41,526 bases of DNA from Phycisphaerae bacterium (GCA_002711415.1 PARI01000017.1:261595-303120); one strand, 5' to 3'. Shown: positions 8,246-18,971, counted from the first letter of the stretch. The notes: generated by a model not told the origin, from the letters alone. Numbers and translations are program-made.

Positions 8246-10074
8246 TGAGCGCTGATCAGAACGACATCCAGGTGATCCTGGCCACCGACTGCGGTTCGAC
8301 CACGACCAAGGCGATCATGATCGAGCTCAAGGACGGCGTCTATCGCCAGACCTACAGGGGCGAGGCCCCGACCACCGTCGAGGAGCCCTTCGCTGACGTG
8401 ACCGCCGGGGTCGTCAACGCGGTGACGGAGATCGGCGAACTGGCTGGTCGCAGGCTTGTCGACGACGAGGGCAGGATCATCCGTCCGGCTCGTGGCAACG
8501 AGGGCTGCGACATCTACATCTCGACATCCTCCGCCGGTGGCGGGCTCCAGATGATGGTCGCCGGCGTCGTCAGGGAGATGACCGCCGCCAGCGCCAAGCG
8601 TGCCGCCCTGGGCGCCGGAGCGATCGTGATGGACACGATCGCCTCCAACGACAAGAGGCGCCCGCATGAGCAGATCCAGCGGATTCGGGAACTCCGTCCC
8701 GACATGGTGCTCATCTCCGGCGGGACCGACGGCGGTGACACGAAGAAGGTCGTGGAGATCGCCGAACTGATCGCGCCTGCGAAGCCCAGGCCGAGGTTCG
8801 GCAAGGAGTATGAACTCCCGATCATCTTCGCCGGGAACAAGGATGCGGTTTCCGACGTCGAGCGAGCGTTCAAGGTCGGGTTCGATCTTTCGATCGTGGA
8901 GAACCTGAGGCCCGTGCTTGAACGAGAGAACCTCGCGCCGGCACGGGATCGGATCCACGACGTGTTCCTCGAGCACGTGATGGCGCATGCTCCCGGGTAT
9001 CCCAAGCTCATGGAATGGACCGATGCCGACATCATGGCGACTCCCAACGCCGTGGGTAGGATCCTCGAGCAGATCGCAGCCAAGAACGGCATCAACGCGG
9101 TCGGTGTCGACATCGGCGGGGCGACCACCGATGTCTTCAGCGTGTTCGACGGGCAGTTCAACAGGACCGTCAGTGCAAACCTCGGGATGAGCTACTCGAT
9201 CAGCAACGTCTGTGCCGAGGCGGGAATGGACTCGATCCTCCGCTGGGTTCACCTGGACATGAACGAGCGGGAGCTGAGAAATCGTGTCAAGAACAAGATG
9301 ATCCGACCGACGACGATCCCGCAGTCCCAGGAGGCGCTCGTGTTCGAGCAAGCGGTCGCCAGGGAGGCCCTGCGACTGGCCTACATCCAGCACAAGGAGT
9401 TCGCCACCACGCTCAAGGGCGTGCAGCAGCAACGGACGGTCGGGGATACGTTCAGCCAGAAGACCGGTGGACAGACCATCGTCGACAACATGAAACTCGA
9501 CCTGCTGGTCGCATCCGGTGGCGTGCTCAGCCACGCTCCGAGGATGAACCAGACCGCTGCCATGCTCATGGACGCGTTCGAGCCGGAGGGCTTCACGGAA
9601 CTGGCCAAGGATTCGATCTTCATGATGCCTCACCTCGGCGTGCTCAGCCAGGTCAACGAGCAGGCGGCGACGGAGGTCTTCGAGAGGGACTGCCTGATCC
9701 TCCTGGGCACCTGCATCGCCCCGGCCGGTGAAGGCAAACCGGGCAAGAAGTGCATGTCGTACTCGATGTCCGGTGATGCGACCGCTTCGGGTGAACTGGC
9801 ATACGGGGACGTGAAGCTCATCCCGTTGGGAACCGGGCAGGAGGCGACCATCGAGGTCTCGCCTGCCCGTGGTTTCGATCTGGGCGCCGGTCCCGGCAAG
9901 AAGGTGACAAGGACCGTTCGCGGCGGTACGGTCGGCGTCATCCTCGATGGCAGGGGGCGACCGCTGGCACTGCCGGATGATCGCCAGCTCAACCTCGATT
10001 CCATCCGGAAGTGGATCGACTCGCTCGAACTGTATCCCCAACCACAGGAAGCGGAGGCGATGGCTCAGGCCTGA
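8245..10074 (+). CDS. MutL/GlmL-type ASKHA ATPase
   Basis: This 609-residue protein belongs to the family named after MutL/GlmL, encoded beside glutamate mutase subunits in clostridia; it is unrelated to mismatch-repair MutL. ASKHA ATPase features are the phosphate-1 motif DCGSTTTK (residues 15-22) and the second phosphate motif VGVDIGGATTDVFSVFDG near residue 287, with a glycine-rich ISTSSAGGGLQMM segment between them. In the clostridial setting such proteins are presumed chaperones or reactivators of a B12 enzyme. No cobalamin-binding mutase subunit is encoded anywhere in this window, and the partners here are membrane proteins. ATG 8245 has GGAGAGG upstream. The spacing to the next gene is 7 bp. 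The family call is firm; the cellular role is not known. Confidence 0.88.
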   Translation: MSADQNDIQVILATDCGSTTTKAIMIELKDGVYRQTYRGEAPTTVEEPFADVTAGVVNAVTEIGELAGRRLVDDEGRIIRPARGNEGCDIYISTSSAGGGLQMMVAGVVREMTAASAKRAALGAGAIVMDTIASNDKRRPHEQIQRIRELRPDMVLISGGTDGGDTKKVVEIAELIAPAKPRPRFGKEYELPIIFAGNKDAVSDVERAFKVGFDLSIVENLRPVLERENLAPARDRIHDVFLEHVMAHAPGYPKLMEWTDADIMATPNAVGRILEQIAAKNGINAVGVDIGGATTDVFSVFDGQFNRTVSANLGMSYSISNVCAEAGMDSILRWVHLDMNERELRNRVKNKMIRPTTIPQSQEALVFEQAVAREALRLAYIQHKEFATTLKGVQQQRTVGDTFSQKTGGQTIVDNMKLDLLVASGGVLSHAPRMNQTAAMLMDAFEPEGFTELAKDSIFMMPHLGVLSQVNEQAATEVFERDCLILLGTCIAPAGEGKPGKKCMSYSMSGDATASGELAYGDVKLIPLGTGQEATIEVSPARGFDLGAGPGKKVTRTVRGGTVGVILDGRGRPLALPDDRQLNLDSIRKWIDSLELYPQPQEAEAMAQA

Positions 10075-10081
10075 GTGACCA

Positions 10082-11210
10082 ATGGCAAAGGCATATACAC
10101 CAGGATTGAAGGTCAGCCGTCACACGACTCACAGGGTTCGTCGCGTTCTTCCCATTCCAGGTGAAGTGCGCGTGACCGAGGGCGACACGGTTCAGGCCGA
10201 GCAGGTCGTGGCCGAGACGTTCATGGATGGCGATGTGACCCCGATGAATCTCGCGAACATCCTGTCGATCCCCCCCGGGCGATGTCATGGACTGTCTCCT
10301 GATCAAGGAGGGCGAACATGTCTCCGAGGGCGATGTCATCGCCAGGACCAAGGGCATGTTCGGCATGTTCAAGAACGAGGCCAAGGCCCGCGCCGATGGA
10401 ACGATCGAGAACGTGTCGTCTGCGACGGGTCAGCTGATGATCCGTTCCCAGCAGATTCCGGTCCAGGTGAAGTCCTACATGTCCGGCACCGTCGTGGAGC
10501 GACTCGAGGGCGAGGGAGTCGTCATCGAGAATCACATCGCTCAGGTGCAGGGGATCTTCGGCATCGGCGGGGAGGCGTACGGCAGACTTCGCATGGCCTG
10601 CGACTCGATCGACCAGCAACTGACCGAGGACAGGATCACCGATGACATGGCCGGCTGCGTGATCATCGGCGGCGCGCGGGTGACGGCTGCCGCGATTCGC
10701 AGGGCCCAGTCGATTGGCTGCTCGGCCGTCGTCAGCGGAGGCATCGATGACCAGGACCTGAAGAACTTCCTCGGGTACGACCTCGGCGTGGCGATCACCG
10801 GGAGCGAGAAGATCGGCCTGACCGTGATCATCACGGAGGGTTTCGGGGACATCGCAATGGCCGACCGGACCTTCAACCTGCTCAAGTCCCACGAGGGGAA
10901 CGAATGCTCGGTCAATGGTGCGACCCAGATCCGGGCTGGCGTGATGAGGCCGGAAATCCTCGTGCCACTGGGAGAGAAGGCCGGTCCGGATGACAGCGCC
11001 TTCTCCGGATCCGATGGCCTGCTCGAGATCGGGACGCCCGTGAGACTGATCCGGGACCCCCATTTCGGATTGATCGGCACCGTGTCCGACCTGCCCGCCG
11101 AGCCGGCGATACTTGGCTCCGGGTCCAAGGCTCGTGTACTGTCTGTACAACTCGAGGGCGGGGACTCGGTCATCGTGCCTCGAGCCAACGTCGAACTGAT
11201 CGAGGAATGA
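10082..11210 (+). CDS. Barrel-sandwich/KOW protein interrupted by a +1 frameshift
   Basis: Two frames make one protein. Frame A from ATG 10082 encodes about 64 residues up to a C7 run; after it, frame B (open from 10284, stop 11210) carries the rest. Removing one C joins them as ...ILSIPPGDVMDCLLIK..., giving 375 residues. The N-terminal third shows repeated PGEVRVTEGD and KEGEHVSEGD turns like biotinyl/lipoyl or RnfC-type barrel-sandwich domains. The middle has an alpha/beta region with CVIIGGARVTAAAIRRA. The C terminus (GTPVRLIRDPHFGLIGTVSD... to VPRANVELIE) looks like a KOW domain. Without a shift, frame A would end at 10645 in unrelated sequence, while translation from ATG 10287 would lose the first domain. 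The shift could be a sequencing error, a real mutation, slippage-based phase variation or programmed frameshifting. Its stop overlaps the next start (ATGA). Confidence 0.8.
10270..10276 (+). other. C7 tract at the frameshift junction
   Basis: Seven consecutive C, followed by GGG. In frame A it reads ATC-CCC-CCC-GGG-CGA; with six C it would read ATC-CCC-CCG-GGC-GAT and join frame B. It is the only place between the two frames where a single-base change gives a smooth, glycine-proline-compatible join. Confidence 0.85.
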
Positions 11211-13030
11211 TCCTCTTGCAACTGGACACACCTCACAAACTGCCGGCCCTGCTCGCCACCATTTCGATGGTCCTGGCCGGCTGTGGTTCATCTGACAGGG
11301 AGATCTCCCGGTCATCCGGCAGCGACATGCAGGTCCAAGCGTTGGATGCCCCCTTCGATGGAGGTGGTGAGATCATCGTCTCGTGGATCGAGCCGATGGA
11401 CGCGATTGACGGTCTCCAGGTCCGGTTCGACGGATTCGACCAGTCGATCGTTGATGGGAACATGCAGGATATCATCCCTCTGGCCCCGACCTTCGAGCTC
11501 GAGTACGACGTGGCCTCCTATCAGGTCTGGCGGAGCATGACGCCTGACGAGGTCGCGATGGACAACAAGCAGCGCCGCATCGCTGCAGCCAGCAGCGCAT
11601 ACGACATCGCCTATGAGAACGCCTATGCCGAGTTGATCCAGGAGGGTGTCGCCCCTCTTGAAGCCGGCAACCAGGCTTCGATGGAGGCCCGGGAGGCCGC
11701 CGACGACGCGATCGCATCCTTCAAGCCCAGGACCCCCGAGCCCGACGGGTTCCACTACACGTTCGTGACCGCCGTACCGATCGATCGTGCGTCGGTCATG
11801 GATGCCTTCGGCCGGGGCATGCGGACCGTATACGGGACCAACCTCGCCGCCCAGCCCGCCGGCGCGGATCAGCAGCAGGAGAAGGAATCGATCACGAATG
11901 CGGTGAAGGAATCCACCGGGGCGGGTGTCGATGCCGCCCGTGAGGTGTTCAGCACGCATGTGAACAAGCTCCGCGTCGACAAGCTCCATGATGCCGACGT
12001 CAAGGCGGCCGAGGCCGCCGATGCGGCCTGGACTGCCGCGTTCAAGAAGGCGAACGACGACGGGCGTACGCACCAGGAGGCGGTCGAGGTCGCGGATACC
12101 GCATCCGATGCCGCGTTCAAGTCGACCATGGAACTCTACAGCTACCGGTTCCACGTCGTCGCGCTGGACGACTCCGGCAACCAGATCTTCAAGAGCGATT
12201 CGACCACGAGCATCGTGGCGACCGATTCCTTCTTCAATGGCGCGCAGCTGCCACTGTTGGTGATCATGCTCGTGTTGTGCGGTGCAGTGCTGTACTTCAT
12301 CGTCATGGCCAGGAAGGGTCGGACCCTCAAGGTCCGGCCGATCGCGGGACTCAAGGCCGTCGACGAGGCGGTCGGTCGTGCCACTGAGATGGGGCGATCG
12401 GTCCTCTTCGTGCCCGGTATCCAGGACATCAACGACATCCAGACGATCGCCGGCATCACCGTTCTCAGTCGCGTGTCCAAGACCGCTGCCGAGTACGATG
12501 CCAAGGTCGAGGTTCCGACGGCTCGTTCACTCGTGATGACGGCGGCACGGGAGACCGTGCAGGCCTCCTACCTGTCCGCTGGACGGCCCGACAGCTACAA
12601 CCCCGACCTGATCTACTACGTCACGGACGAGCAGTTCGGGTACGTCGCGTACCTCTCCGGGATGATGGTTCGAGAGAAGCCCGCCGCCTGCTTCTACATG
12701 GGCTGCTTCTTCGCCGAGAGCCTGATCCTGGCCGAGACCGGCAACTCCATCGGAGCCATCCAGATCGCCGGCACCGCCATGCCCGCCCAGCTTCCGTTCT
12801 TCGTCGCCGCCTGTGACTACACGCTCATCGGCGAGGAGTTCTTCGCCGCCAGTGCCTATCTCTCCGGCGAGGCCGATCAGCTCGGTTCACTCAAGGGGCA
12901 GGATGTCGGCAAGATCCTGGTCGGGATCATCCTTCTCGTCGGCTGCATTCTCGCGACCATCTATTCAGTCACCGATTCCGTCGCCGTCGGCGAGATCGTG
13001 GAGTACATCAAGAACACGATCCTCAGCTGA
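11207..13030 (+). CDS. DUF6754-type lipoprotein/membrane protein
   Basis: This 607-residue protein starts at ATG 11207, overlapping the previous stop by four bases. A lipobox, LAGC with Cys26, suggests an exported, lipid-anchored N terminus. Residues about 50-110 (IIVSWIEPMDA, YQVWRSM) and the stretches YTFVTAV and YRFHVVALDDSG look like strands of a fibronectin-III-like fold, split by an alanine-rich helical insert at about residues 225-305. A membrane helix follows at about residues 345-365, then a domain of about 200 residues (IAGLKAVDEAVGRATEMGRSV, VPGIQDINDIQTIAG) that I recall as DUF6754, and a final membrane helix near residues 570-592. The lipobox and an internal cytosolic domain make an unusual topology. 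The protein probably couples an outside sensing or binding part to a domain facing the ATPase. Confidence 0.78.
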   Translation: MILLQLDTPHKLPALLATISMVLAGCGSSDREISRSSGSDMQVQALDAPFDGGGEIIVSWIEPMDAIDGLQVRFDGFDQSIVDGNMQDIIPLAPTFELEYDVASYQVWRSMTPDEVAMDNKQRRIAAASSAYDIAYENAYAELIQEGVAPLEAGNQASMEAREAADDAIASFKPRTPEPDGFHYTFVTAVPIDRASVMDAFGRGMRTVYGTNLAAQPAGADQQQEKESITNAVKESTGAGVDAAREVFSTHVNKLRVDKLHDADVKAAEAADAAWTAAFKKANDDGRTHQEAVEVADTASDAAFKSTMELYSYRFHVVALDDSGNQIFKSDSTTSIVATDSFFNGAQLPLLVIMLVLCGAVLYFIVMARKGRTLKVRPIAGLKAVDEAVGRATEMGRSVLFVPGIQDINDIQTIAGITVLSRVSKTAAEYDAKVEVPTARSLVMTAARETVQASYLSAGRPDSYNPDLIYYVTDEQFGYVAYLSGMMVREKPAACFYMGCFFAESLILAETGNSIGAIQIAGTAMPAQLPFFVAACDYTLIGEEFFAASAYLSGEADQLGSLKGQDVGKILVGIILLVGCILATIYSVTDSVAVGEIVEYIKNTILS

Positions 13031-13045
13031 TCGATCATCATTCCC

Positions 13046-13750
13046 ATGAAGCGTTTCATACCACTATGGATAACTGGACTCGGCGGGCTCGCGATGATCG
13101 TGTCCAAGTTCATCCCCCAGACCGAGGGCTGGGGTGAGGATGTCGCCACGTGGTTCAACATCCTCGCGGCGTTCGCCTTCGTTCTCGGTGGCGGCAACCT
13201 CCTGAAGCTTCATCTCCAGAAGATCTCCAGCAAGGTCACTGGCTGGGGCTACTCGGTGATCATCCTCGTGTCATTCATCGCGACGCTGGTCATCGGCCTG
13301 GGCAAGTTCGGAATCCACCCGTCTGCGGAGTATCCCAACGTCGCATGGAGCGGTCCGACCCAGCCCGAGGGCAGCGCTTTCGGCTGGGTGTACGAGTACC
13401 TGCTTCAGCCACTGACCGCGACGATGTTCGCGATGCTGGCCTTCTACATCGCCTCGGCCGCCTTCAGGGCGTTCAGGGCCAAGAACTTCGAGGCGTTCCT
13501 GCTCCTGGCGACCGCCTTCATCATCCTGCTGGGCAGGACGATCGCCGGTGTCTTCATCACTTCGTGGATTCCACCGAATTCACCCTTCGCATTCCTGCGA
13601 CTGGAGGAACTCAGCGTCTACATCATGCAGATCTTCAATACGGCAGGCAACAGGGCGATCATGATCGGCATCGCCCTCGGCATCGCCTCGACCAGCCTGA
13701 AGATCCTGCTCGGGATCGATCGTTCCTACCTTGGAAGCTCGGAGGACTGA
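13046..13750 (+). CDS. Polytopic membrane protein of unknown function (234 aa)
   Basis: I do not recognise the family. The protein is dominated by hydrophobic helices, roughly at residues 5-22, 35-52, 68-88, 120-142, 150-172 and 200-220, giving about six membrane spans. Short polar loops contain FIPQTEGWGEDVATWF near the first span and a longer loop, GKFGIHPSAEYPNVAWSGP, between the third and fourth spans. It follows the DUF6754 gene by 15 bp and precedes the next gene by 3 bp, so it should be made together with the MutL-type ATPase cluster. No catalytic or transport motif is visible. Confidence 0.75.
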   Translation: MKRFIPLWITGLGGLAMIVSKFIPQTEGWGEDVATWFNILAAFAFVLGGGNLLKLHLQKISSKVTGWGYSVIILVSFIATLVIGLGKFGIHPSAEYPNVAWSGPTQPEGSAFGWVYEYLLQPLTATMFAMLAFYIASAAFRAFRAKNFEAFLLLATAFIILLGRTIAGVFITSWIPPNSPFAFLRLEELSVYIMQIFNTAGNRAIMIGIALGIASTSLKILLGIDRSYLGSSED

Positions 13751-13753
13751 TCG

Positions 13754-14787
13754 ATGTGGAACTGGCTCAACAACCTGGACAGGCGATGGATCTTCCTCAT
13801 GATGTTCCTGGCCGTTTCGATCCCGATCCTGATCATCGGGGTCACGGGCCTGACATTCCCCGAGACACCGACACCCCTGGCACAGGCGACATTCGACGCA
13901 CTCGACGAACTTCCCTCTGGCAGCAAGATTCTTCTCTCGTTCGACTACGACCCCGCCAGTGAAGGCGAACTTGGTCCGATGGCGACCTCCTTCGTGCACC
14001 AGTGCGCACAGAAGGGGCACAAGATGTACTTCATGACGCTCTGGCCGCTTGGGCCTCGGATGATCGAGAAGAACATCGAGAAGGTGATCACGTCCGACTA
14101 TCCCGACCTGCAGTACGGTGTCGACTACGTCAACCTCGGCTATCGTGCCGGCAACGAGGGCGTCATCAAGGTCATCGTCACGGACCTGCAGCAGATGTAC
14201 CTGACGGATGTCCGCGGTGTCGGCTTGAAGGAAATTCCGATGATGGACGGCATCAGGAACATCCAGGCGATGGATCTGATTGTCAATGTCAGCGCCGGGT
14301 ATGCCGGTACGAAGGAGTGGGTCCAGTATGCGGTCAGTGCATTCCCCGACAAGCTGAGAATGGTCGCCGGTTGCACGGGTGTCCAGGCACCACTGCTGTA
14401 CCCGTACATTCCCGACCAGCTGATCGGCCTGCTTGGAGCCATCAAGGGTGCCGCCGAGTACGAATCGATCGTGAACACGTGGGTTCGCAGGGACCGGCTG
14501 GAGACCATGCTCGGTGGGCTCGGATTCGATCAGGGCCAGATCGCTGAACTGGTCCAGGATCCGTCGACGATGTCGTCCATGCTCGACGAGCCACGATTCG
14601 CCGACCAGTTCAAGAACACCAAGGACCGGGATGCCGTGATCGCCCTCGCTGAGGCACCCGTGGATCCGAAGTACCTCGAGGGTCAACGCCGCATGGGGCC
14701 GCAGCTGGTGGCTCACCTGCTCATGGTCGGACTGATCATCCTCGGGAACATCATCTTCTTTGTCGGCCGGGGACAGGGGGGTGCGGC

Positions 14788-14791
<4 letters not shown>
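13754..14791 (+). CDS. Double-anchored extracytoplasmic protein of unknown function (345 aa)
   Basis: One membrane helix near the N terminus (about residues 13-34) and one at the C terminus (about 320-340, LVAHLLMVGLIILGNIIFFV) flank a soluble domain of about 280 residues, which should lie outside the cytoplasm. The domain opens with GSKILLSFDYDPASEGELGP and continues with alternating strand and helix segments (KMYFMTLW, DYVNLGYRAGNEGVIKVI, MDLIVNVSAGYAGTKEW), suggesting a Rossmann-like alpha/beta fold. No catalytic residues stand out. It overlaps the following gene by four bases (ATGA), a sign of coupled translation with the last membrane protein. Confidence 0.75.
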
Positions 14792-16101
<1,310 letters not shown>

Positions 16102-16635
16102 TCATCCGTTCGATTCGTGCAGCCTGATGCTCACGTTCACAAACTGTTCTATGAGTTCGCCGACCCTCTTGGCGACCTCCGTGCTGGCGATCTCGTCACC
16201 GTCGAAGTCATCGGCCGTCGCGTAGACGATCCTCGGGATGATGAGACTGTGGAAGTCCAGCATCAGGGAGTTGGCCAGGTGCATCACCCCCATGTACCCA
16301 CGAACGCCACCGGCGGCGCACAGCAGGCCGACGACCTTGTCATTCCAGCCGCGAGCTCCGAGTTCGACGATGTTCTTCGCCGTGGCACTGCTTCCATAGT
16401 TGTGGATTCCCATCGCCAGGATGATGCCGTCGGCACCACCGATCCGATCCTGGATGTCCATGCTGTGATGGTGCTTCCATGCGCTGTGACCGTCGCTGAC
16501 CGGGAGTTCCAGGTCGCCGGCGTCGATCAGATCGACTGCATGGCCGTTCTCCTGCAATAGTCCGCTCGCCATTCTCGCCAGGATCCGGCTCCGGGAGTCA
16601 GGATGCAGGCTCGAGCTCACGACTGCGTAGTTCAT
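16102..16635 (-). CDS. NAD(P)H-dependent FMN reductase family protein
   Basis: Flavodoxin-fold protein of 177 residues. The N-terminal AVVSSSLHPDSRSRILA is the phosphate-binding loop of NADPH-dependent FMN reductases (consensus G/S-S-x-R-x-x-S), and the middle GIILAMGIHNYGSSATAKNIVE replaces the usual 'P-x-Y-x-x-S-x-P-x-x-L-K' flavin-binding segment with a variant. AAGGVRGYMG is the usual third loop. The substrate is unknown; family members reduce free FMN, quinones or azo compounds. Its start overlaps the pdxA stop by four bases, so it is expressed with pdxA; a link to vitamin B6 synthesis or FMN-dependent oxidation there is inference. Confidence 0.82.
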   Translation of the reverse strand: MNYAVVSSSLHPDSRSRILARMASGLLQENGHAVDLIDAGDLELPVSDGHSAWKHHHSMDIQDRIGGADGIILAMGIHNYGSSATAKNIVELGARGWNDKVVGLLCAAGGVRGYMGVMHLANSLMLDFHSLIIPRIVYATADDFDGDEIASTEVAKRVGELIEQFVNVSIRLHESNG

Positions 16636-17705
16636 GAATCCACTTCTCCTTGAGCATGTGATGTGTCCCGGGGTGCCGGGGCGGTGAGATCGATGGCCAG
16701 TTCGATCGCGGCCTTCATCGAGCTCTCGCTTGCCCGACCCTGGCCCGCGATGTCGAAGGCCGTGCCGTGATCTGGACTTGTTCGGACGAATGGCAGGCCG
16801 ACCGTGACATTGACCGCCTTATCCCATCCCAGGAGCTTCACGGGGATCAGTCCCTGGTCGTGGTACATCGCCACGACGAGATCGTACTCGTTGCTGGCAG
16901 CCTTGATGAAGACCGTGTCTGCCGGGTGGGGGCCGCTTGCGTCGATGCCGTGTTCGCGGGCGACCTCGATCGCCGGGGCGATGATCCTCACGTCCTCGTC
17001 ACCGATCAGGCCGGACTCTCCTGCATGAGGATTCAATCCTGTCACCGCGATCCTGGGCCTCTCGATGCCGAGTCGCCTGCACAGCTGGTTTCCCAGATCG
17101 ATCGGATCGTACACACGGCCGATCGTCAGCTCGTTCCGGATGTCCATCAGCGGTATGTGAGTGGTCGCCAGGGCCACCTTCAGCCTCGGTGAAACGAACA
17201 TCATCGCACTTCTCTTGGACCGGGTCCGGTTGGTGAGCAGCTCGGTGTGTCCCGGCCACTTGAATCCAGCCAGGGACCAGGCCTCTTTGCAGATCGGCGC
17301 GGTCACCAGGGCATCGATCTTTCTCGGGTCCCCTGCATCGGCCATCGCATCGCTGATCGCGGTCTCAACGAACGTCTTCGAGGCCATGCCGCTCCATCGA
17401 GTCGCCTTCGGGGTCATGCGACCCGTTTCATCACCGCAGTCCATGTCGATCACGACGACGCCGGGAGCGATCGGCTGGTTCCGCCGTTCCGACTTCGCAT
17501 CGATCCGGTACCAGAACGTATCGATACCGCAGGTGTCCGCGGCATATGTCATCGCCTCGTTGAGACCGTAGATCTGGAAGCGGGCGAGCCTGCGCAGGGC
17601 CGGATCCGACAACGCCTTGACCACGATCTCCGGACCGACGCCCAGGGGATCGCCCATGGTCAGCCCGATCCTCGGCAGGTCGATGTTGTGCTGCCCTTCA
17701 CTCAT
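16632..17705 (-). CDS. pdxA: 4-hydroxythreonine-4-phosphate dehydrogenase
   Basis: Oxidises 4-phosphohydroxy-L-threonine in the DXP-dependent pyridoxal phosphate pathway. The 357 residues are slightly longer than the usual 330. Recognisable motifs are GLTMGDPLGVGPEI at the N terminus, TAPICKEAW, the metal-binding histidine in WPGHTELL, GLNPHAGE, and the C-terminal YHDQGLIPVKLLG and GLPFVRTSPDHGTAFDIAG. ATG 17705 lies 15 bp after the stop of the dockerin-type gene. The related 4-phosphoerythronate or DUF1537-linked paralogues are alternatives, but the motifs fit the core family well. PLP made through this route would also be the cofactor of the kynureninase at 4981-6273. Confidence 0.93.
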   Translation of the reverse strand: MSEGQHNIDLPRIGLTMGDPLGVGPEIVVKALSDPALRRLARFQIYGLNEAMTYAADTCGIDTFWYRIDAKSERRNQPIAPGVVVIDMDCGDETGRMTPKATRWSGMASKTFVETAISDAMADAGDPRKIDALVTAPICKEAWSLAGFKWPGHTELLTNRTRSKRSAMMFVSPRLKVALATTHIPLMDIRNELTIGRVYDPIDLGNQLCRRLGIERPRIAVTGLNPHAGESGLIGDEDVRIIAPAIEVAREHGIDASGPHPADTVFIKAASNEYDLVVAMYHDQGLIPVKLLGWDKAVNVTVGLPFVRTSPDHGTAFDIAGQGRASESSMKAAIELAIDLTAPAPRDTSHAQGEVDS

Positions 17706-17720
17706 GGCAGGACATTGTAT

Positions 17721-18893
17721 TCACCAACATGCTCCCCAGGCGCCCAGGAGCATCGCGAGATCCCCGCCATCGATCAAACCGTCCTCGTTGAGGTCGTAAC
17801 GGGGCAAATCCCGGTTCCAGGCTCCAAGGAGAACCGCCAGGTCCTCCCCGTTGACGGTCATGTCCTCGTTGAAATCAGCCGGGCACGTGGCGCAATGCAC
17901 ATCCAGTCCGGTGAACCTGAAGAAGCTGTTCTCCCCCCCGTCATCCACCGTGACCAGGATCTCCCTGGCCCCCTCCTTGCAGGCGGATCCCGGAACGATC
18001 GCCATGCCCTCGATGGAACCGCTGAAGGGGGCGTCGTACATGGCGAATGTCTGGAACCGTCTTGTGCCATCTGTCCCACGGCTTGAATCAAGGCACAGGA
18101 CCTCCAGTTCATCGAAGCTCGAGTCGTGCCATGCATACAGCAGCCCGGTCGATCGGTCGAACTCGAGTCCGCAGGTCTCGGCCCTGGAGGTCTCGTATGT
18201 TCCGACGAAGTCCACGTTGTCGTTTCCCTGTCCCAGGTCGAAGACATGGATGTAGCCGCCTTCCTGGTGCCCGATCATGACCAGTCCTCCCATCCCGAGC
18301 AGGCTCGTGCGTGGTGCGCCCGAAGCATCGACGAATCCGTGCTCAACCAGTGAGTCATCCGGCACCAGCGTGATGCCCTCGGCACCCGCTCCACCATCGG
18401 CTCCGGTCCATTGACTGATGTTCCACTGGGTCAGCAGATCTTTTTGCCCGGGGATCGAGAGGTCGTATTCCCGGATCCGATCGATCCCCTCGATGACACA
18501 GAGAACCCTCCGGGTTCCCTCCTCGGCCATCGTGATCCCCTCAAGGTCGCCGAAGCCGGTCCATTCGCACCGCTGTCCGTCGATGTACTCGATCTCCCAG
18601 GAGCCGGAATCCGACCGGACCAGCGACCAGATCTTGCTGGCTGCTGAACCGGGACCGTTCCGGCAGATCCACACCCGGTCCGCCACGGCGTCGTAGCAGG
18701 CACCACTGAGATCCTCGTGGAAGTCATTGGTGCCCGGACCCTCCAGGGAAGTCAGGTTCTCCGCATCTGCCAGGGGTTCGGCCGGCCATGGCGACTGTGC
18801 GGCTGTGGTGTACGCGAGCACCGTGACCGTCAGCAACGCAAGCCATGATGTGGCACGCGTGTTCACCTGGGATTCAGTTGATTCAGACTTCAT
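17721..18893 (-). CDS. Secreted beta-propeller-like protein with dockerin-type repeats
   Basis: A 390-residue exported protein. A signal peptide is visible at about residues 15-33 (WLALLTVTVLAYTTAAQS). The main body has repeats resembling SdiA-regulated or esterase-like phytase propellers (DLSGACYDAVADRVWICRN, GFGDLEGITM, AGAEGITLVPDD, GSIEGMAIVPGSA), which fits a calcium-dependent six-bladed propeller, though this is inferred. The last 50 residues carry two EF-hand-like dockerin units, CPADFNEDMTVNGEDLAVLLG and YDLNEDGLIDGGDLAMLLG, ending GAC-W. This paired unit is characteristic of many Phycisphaerae secreted proteins, which points to lineage. No cohesin-containing partner is in the window. 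The protein may display on the surface or bind calcium; the substrate is unknown. Confidence 0.8.
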   Translation of the reverse strand: MKSESTESQVNTRATSWLALLTVTVLAYTTAAQSPWPAEPLADAENLTSLEGPGTNDFHEDLSGACYDAVADRVWICRNGPGSAASKIWSLVRSDSGSWEIEYIDGQRCEWTGFGDLEGITMAEEGTRRVLCVIEGIDRIREYDLSIPGQKDLLTQWNISQWTGADGGAGAEGITLVPDDSLVEHGFVDASGAPRTSLLGMGGLVMIGHQEGGYIHVFDLGQGNDNVDFVGTYETSRAETCGLEFDRSTGLLYAWHDSSFDELEVLCLDSSRGTDGTRRFQTFAMYDAPFSGSIEGMAIVPGSACKEGAREILVTVDDGGENSFFRFTGLDVHCATCPADFNEDMTVNGEDLAVLLGAWNRDLPRYDLNEDGLIDGGDLAMLLGAWGACW

Positions 18894-18971
18894 GCCTTCG
18901 AGTGTGACTGATCCTGCGGATCAATGCCACAACTGCCTTGTGAATCGAGCACTCAAACCGACAGGGGGCCT

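Noticed and set aside
8155..10041. Long open frame (628 codons) antisense to the MutL-type ATPase gene
   Set aside because: The translation is Arg/Asp/His-rich and lacks any motif; the sense strand encodes clear ASKHA motifs. High GC content opens such frames by chance.
8245..10074. DNA mismatch-repair MutL
   Set aside because: The name is a coincidence: motifs are ASKHA phosphate loops, not the GHKL ATPase of mismatch-repair MutL.
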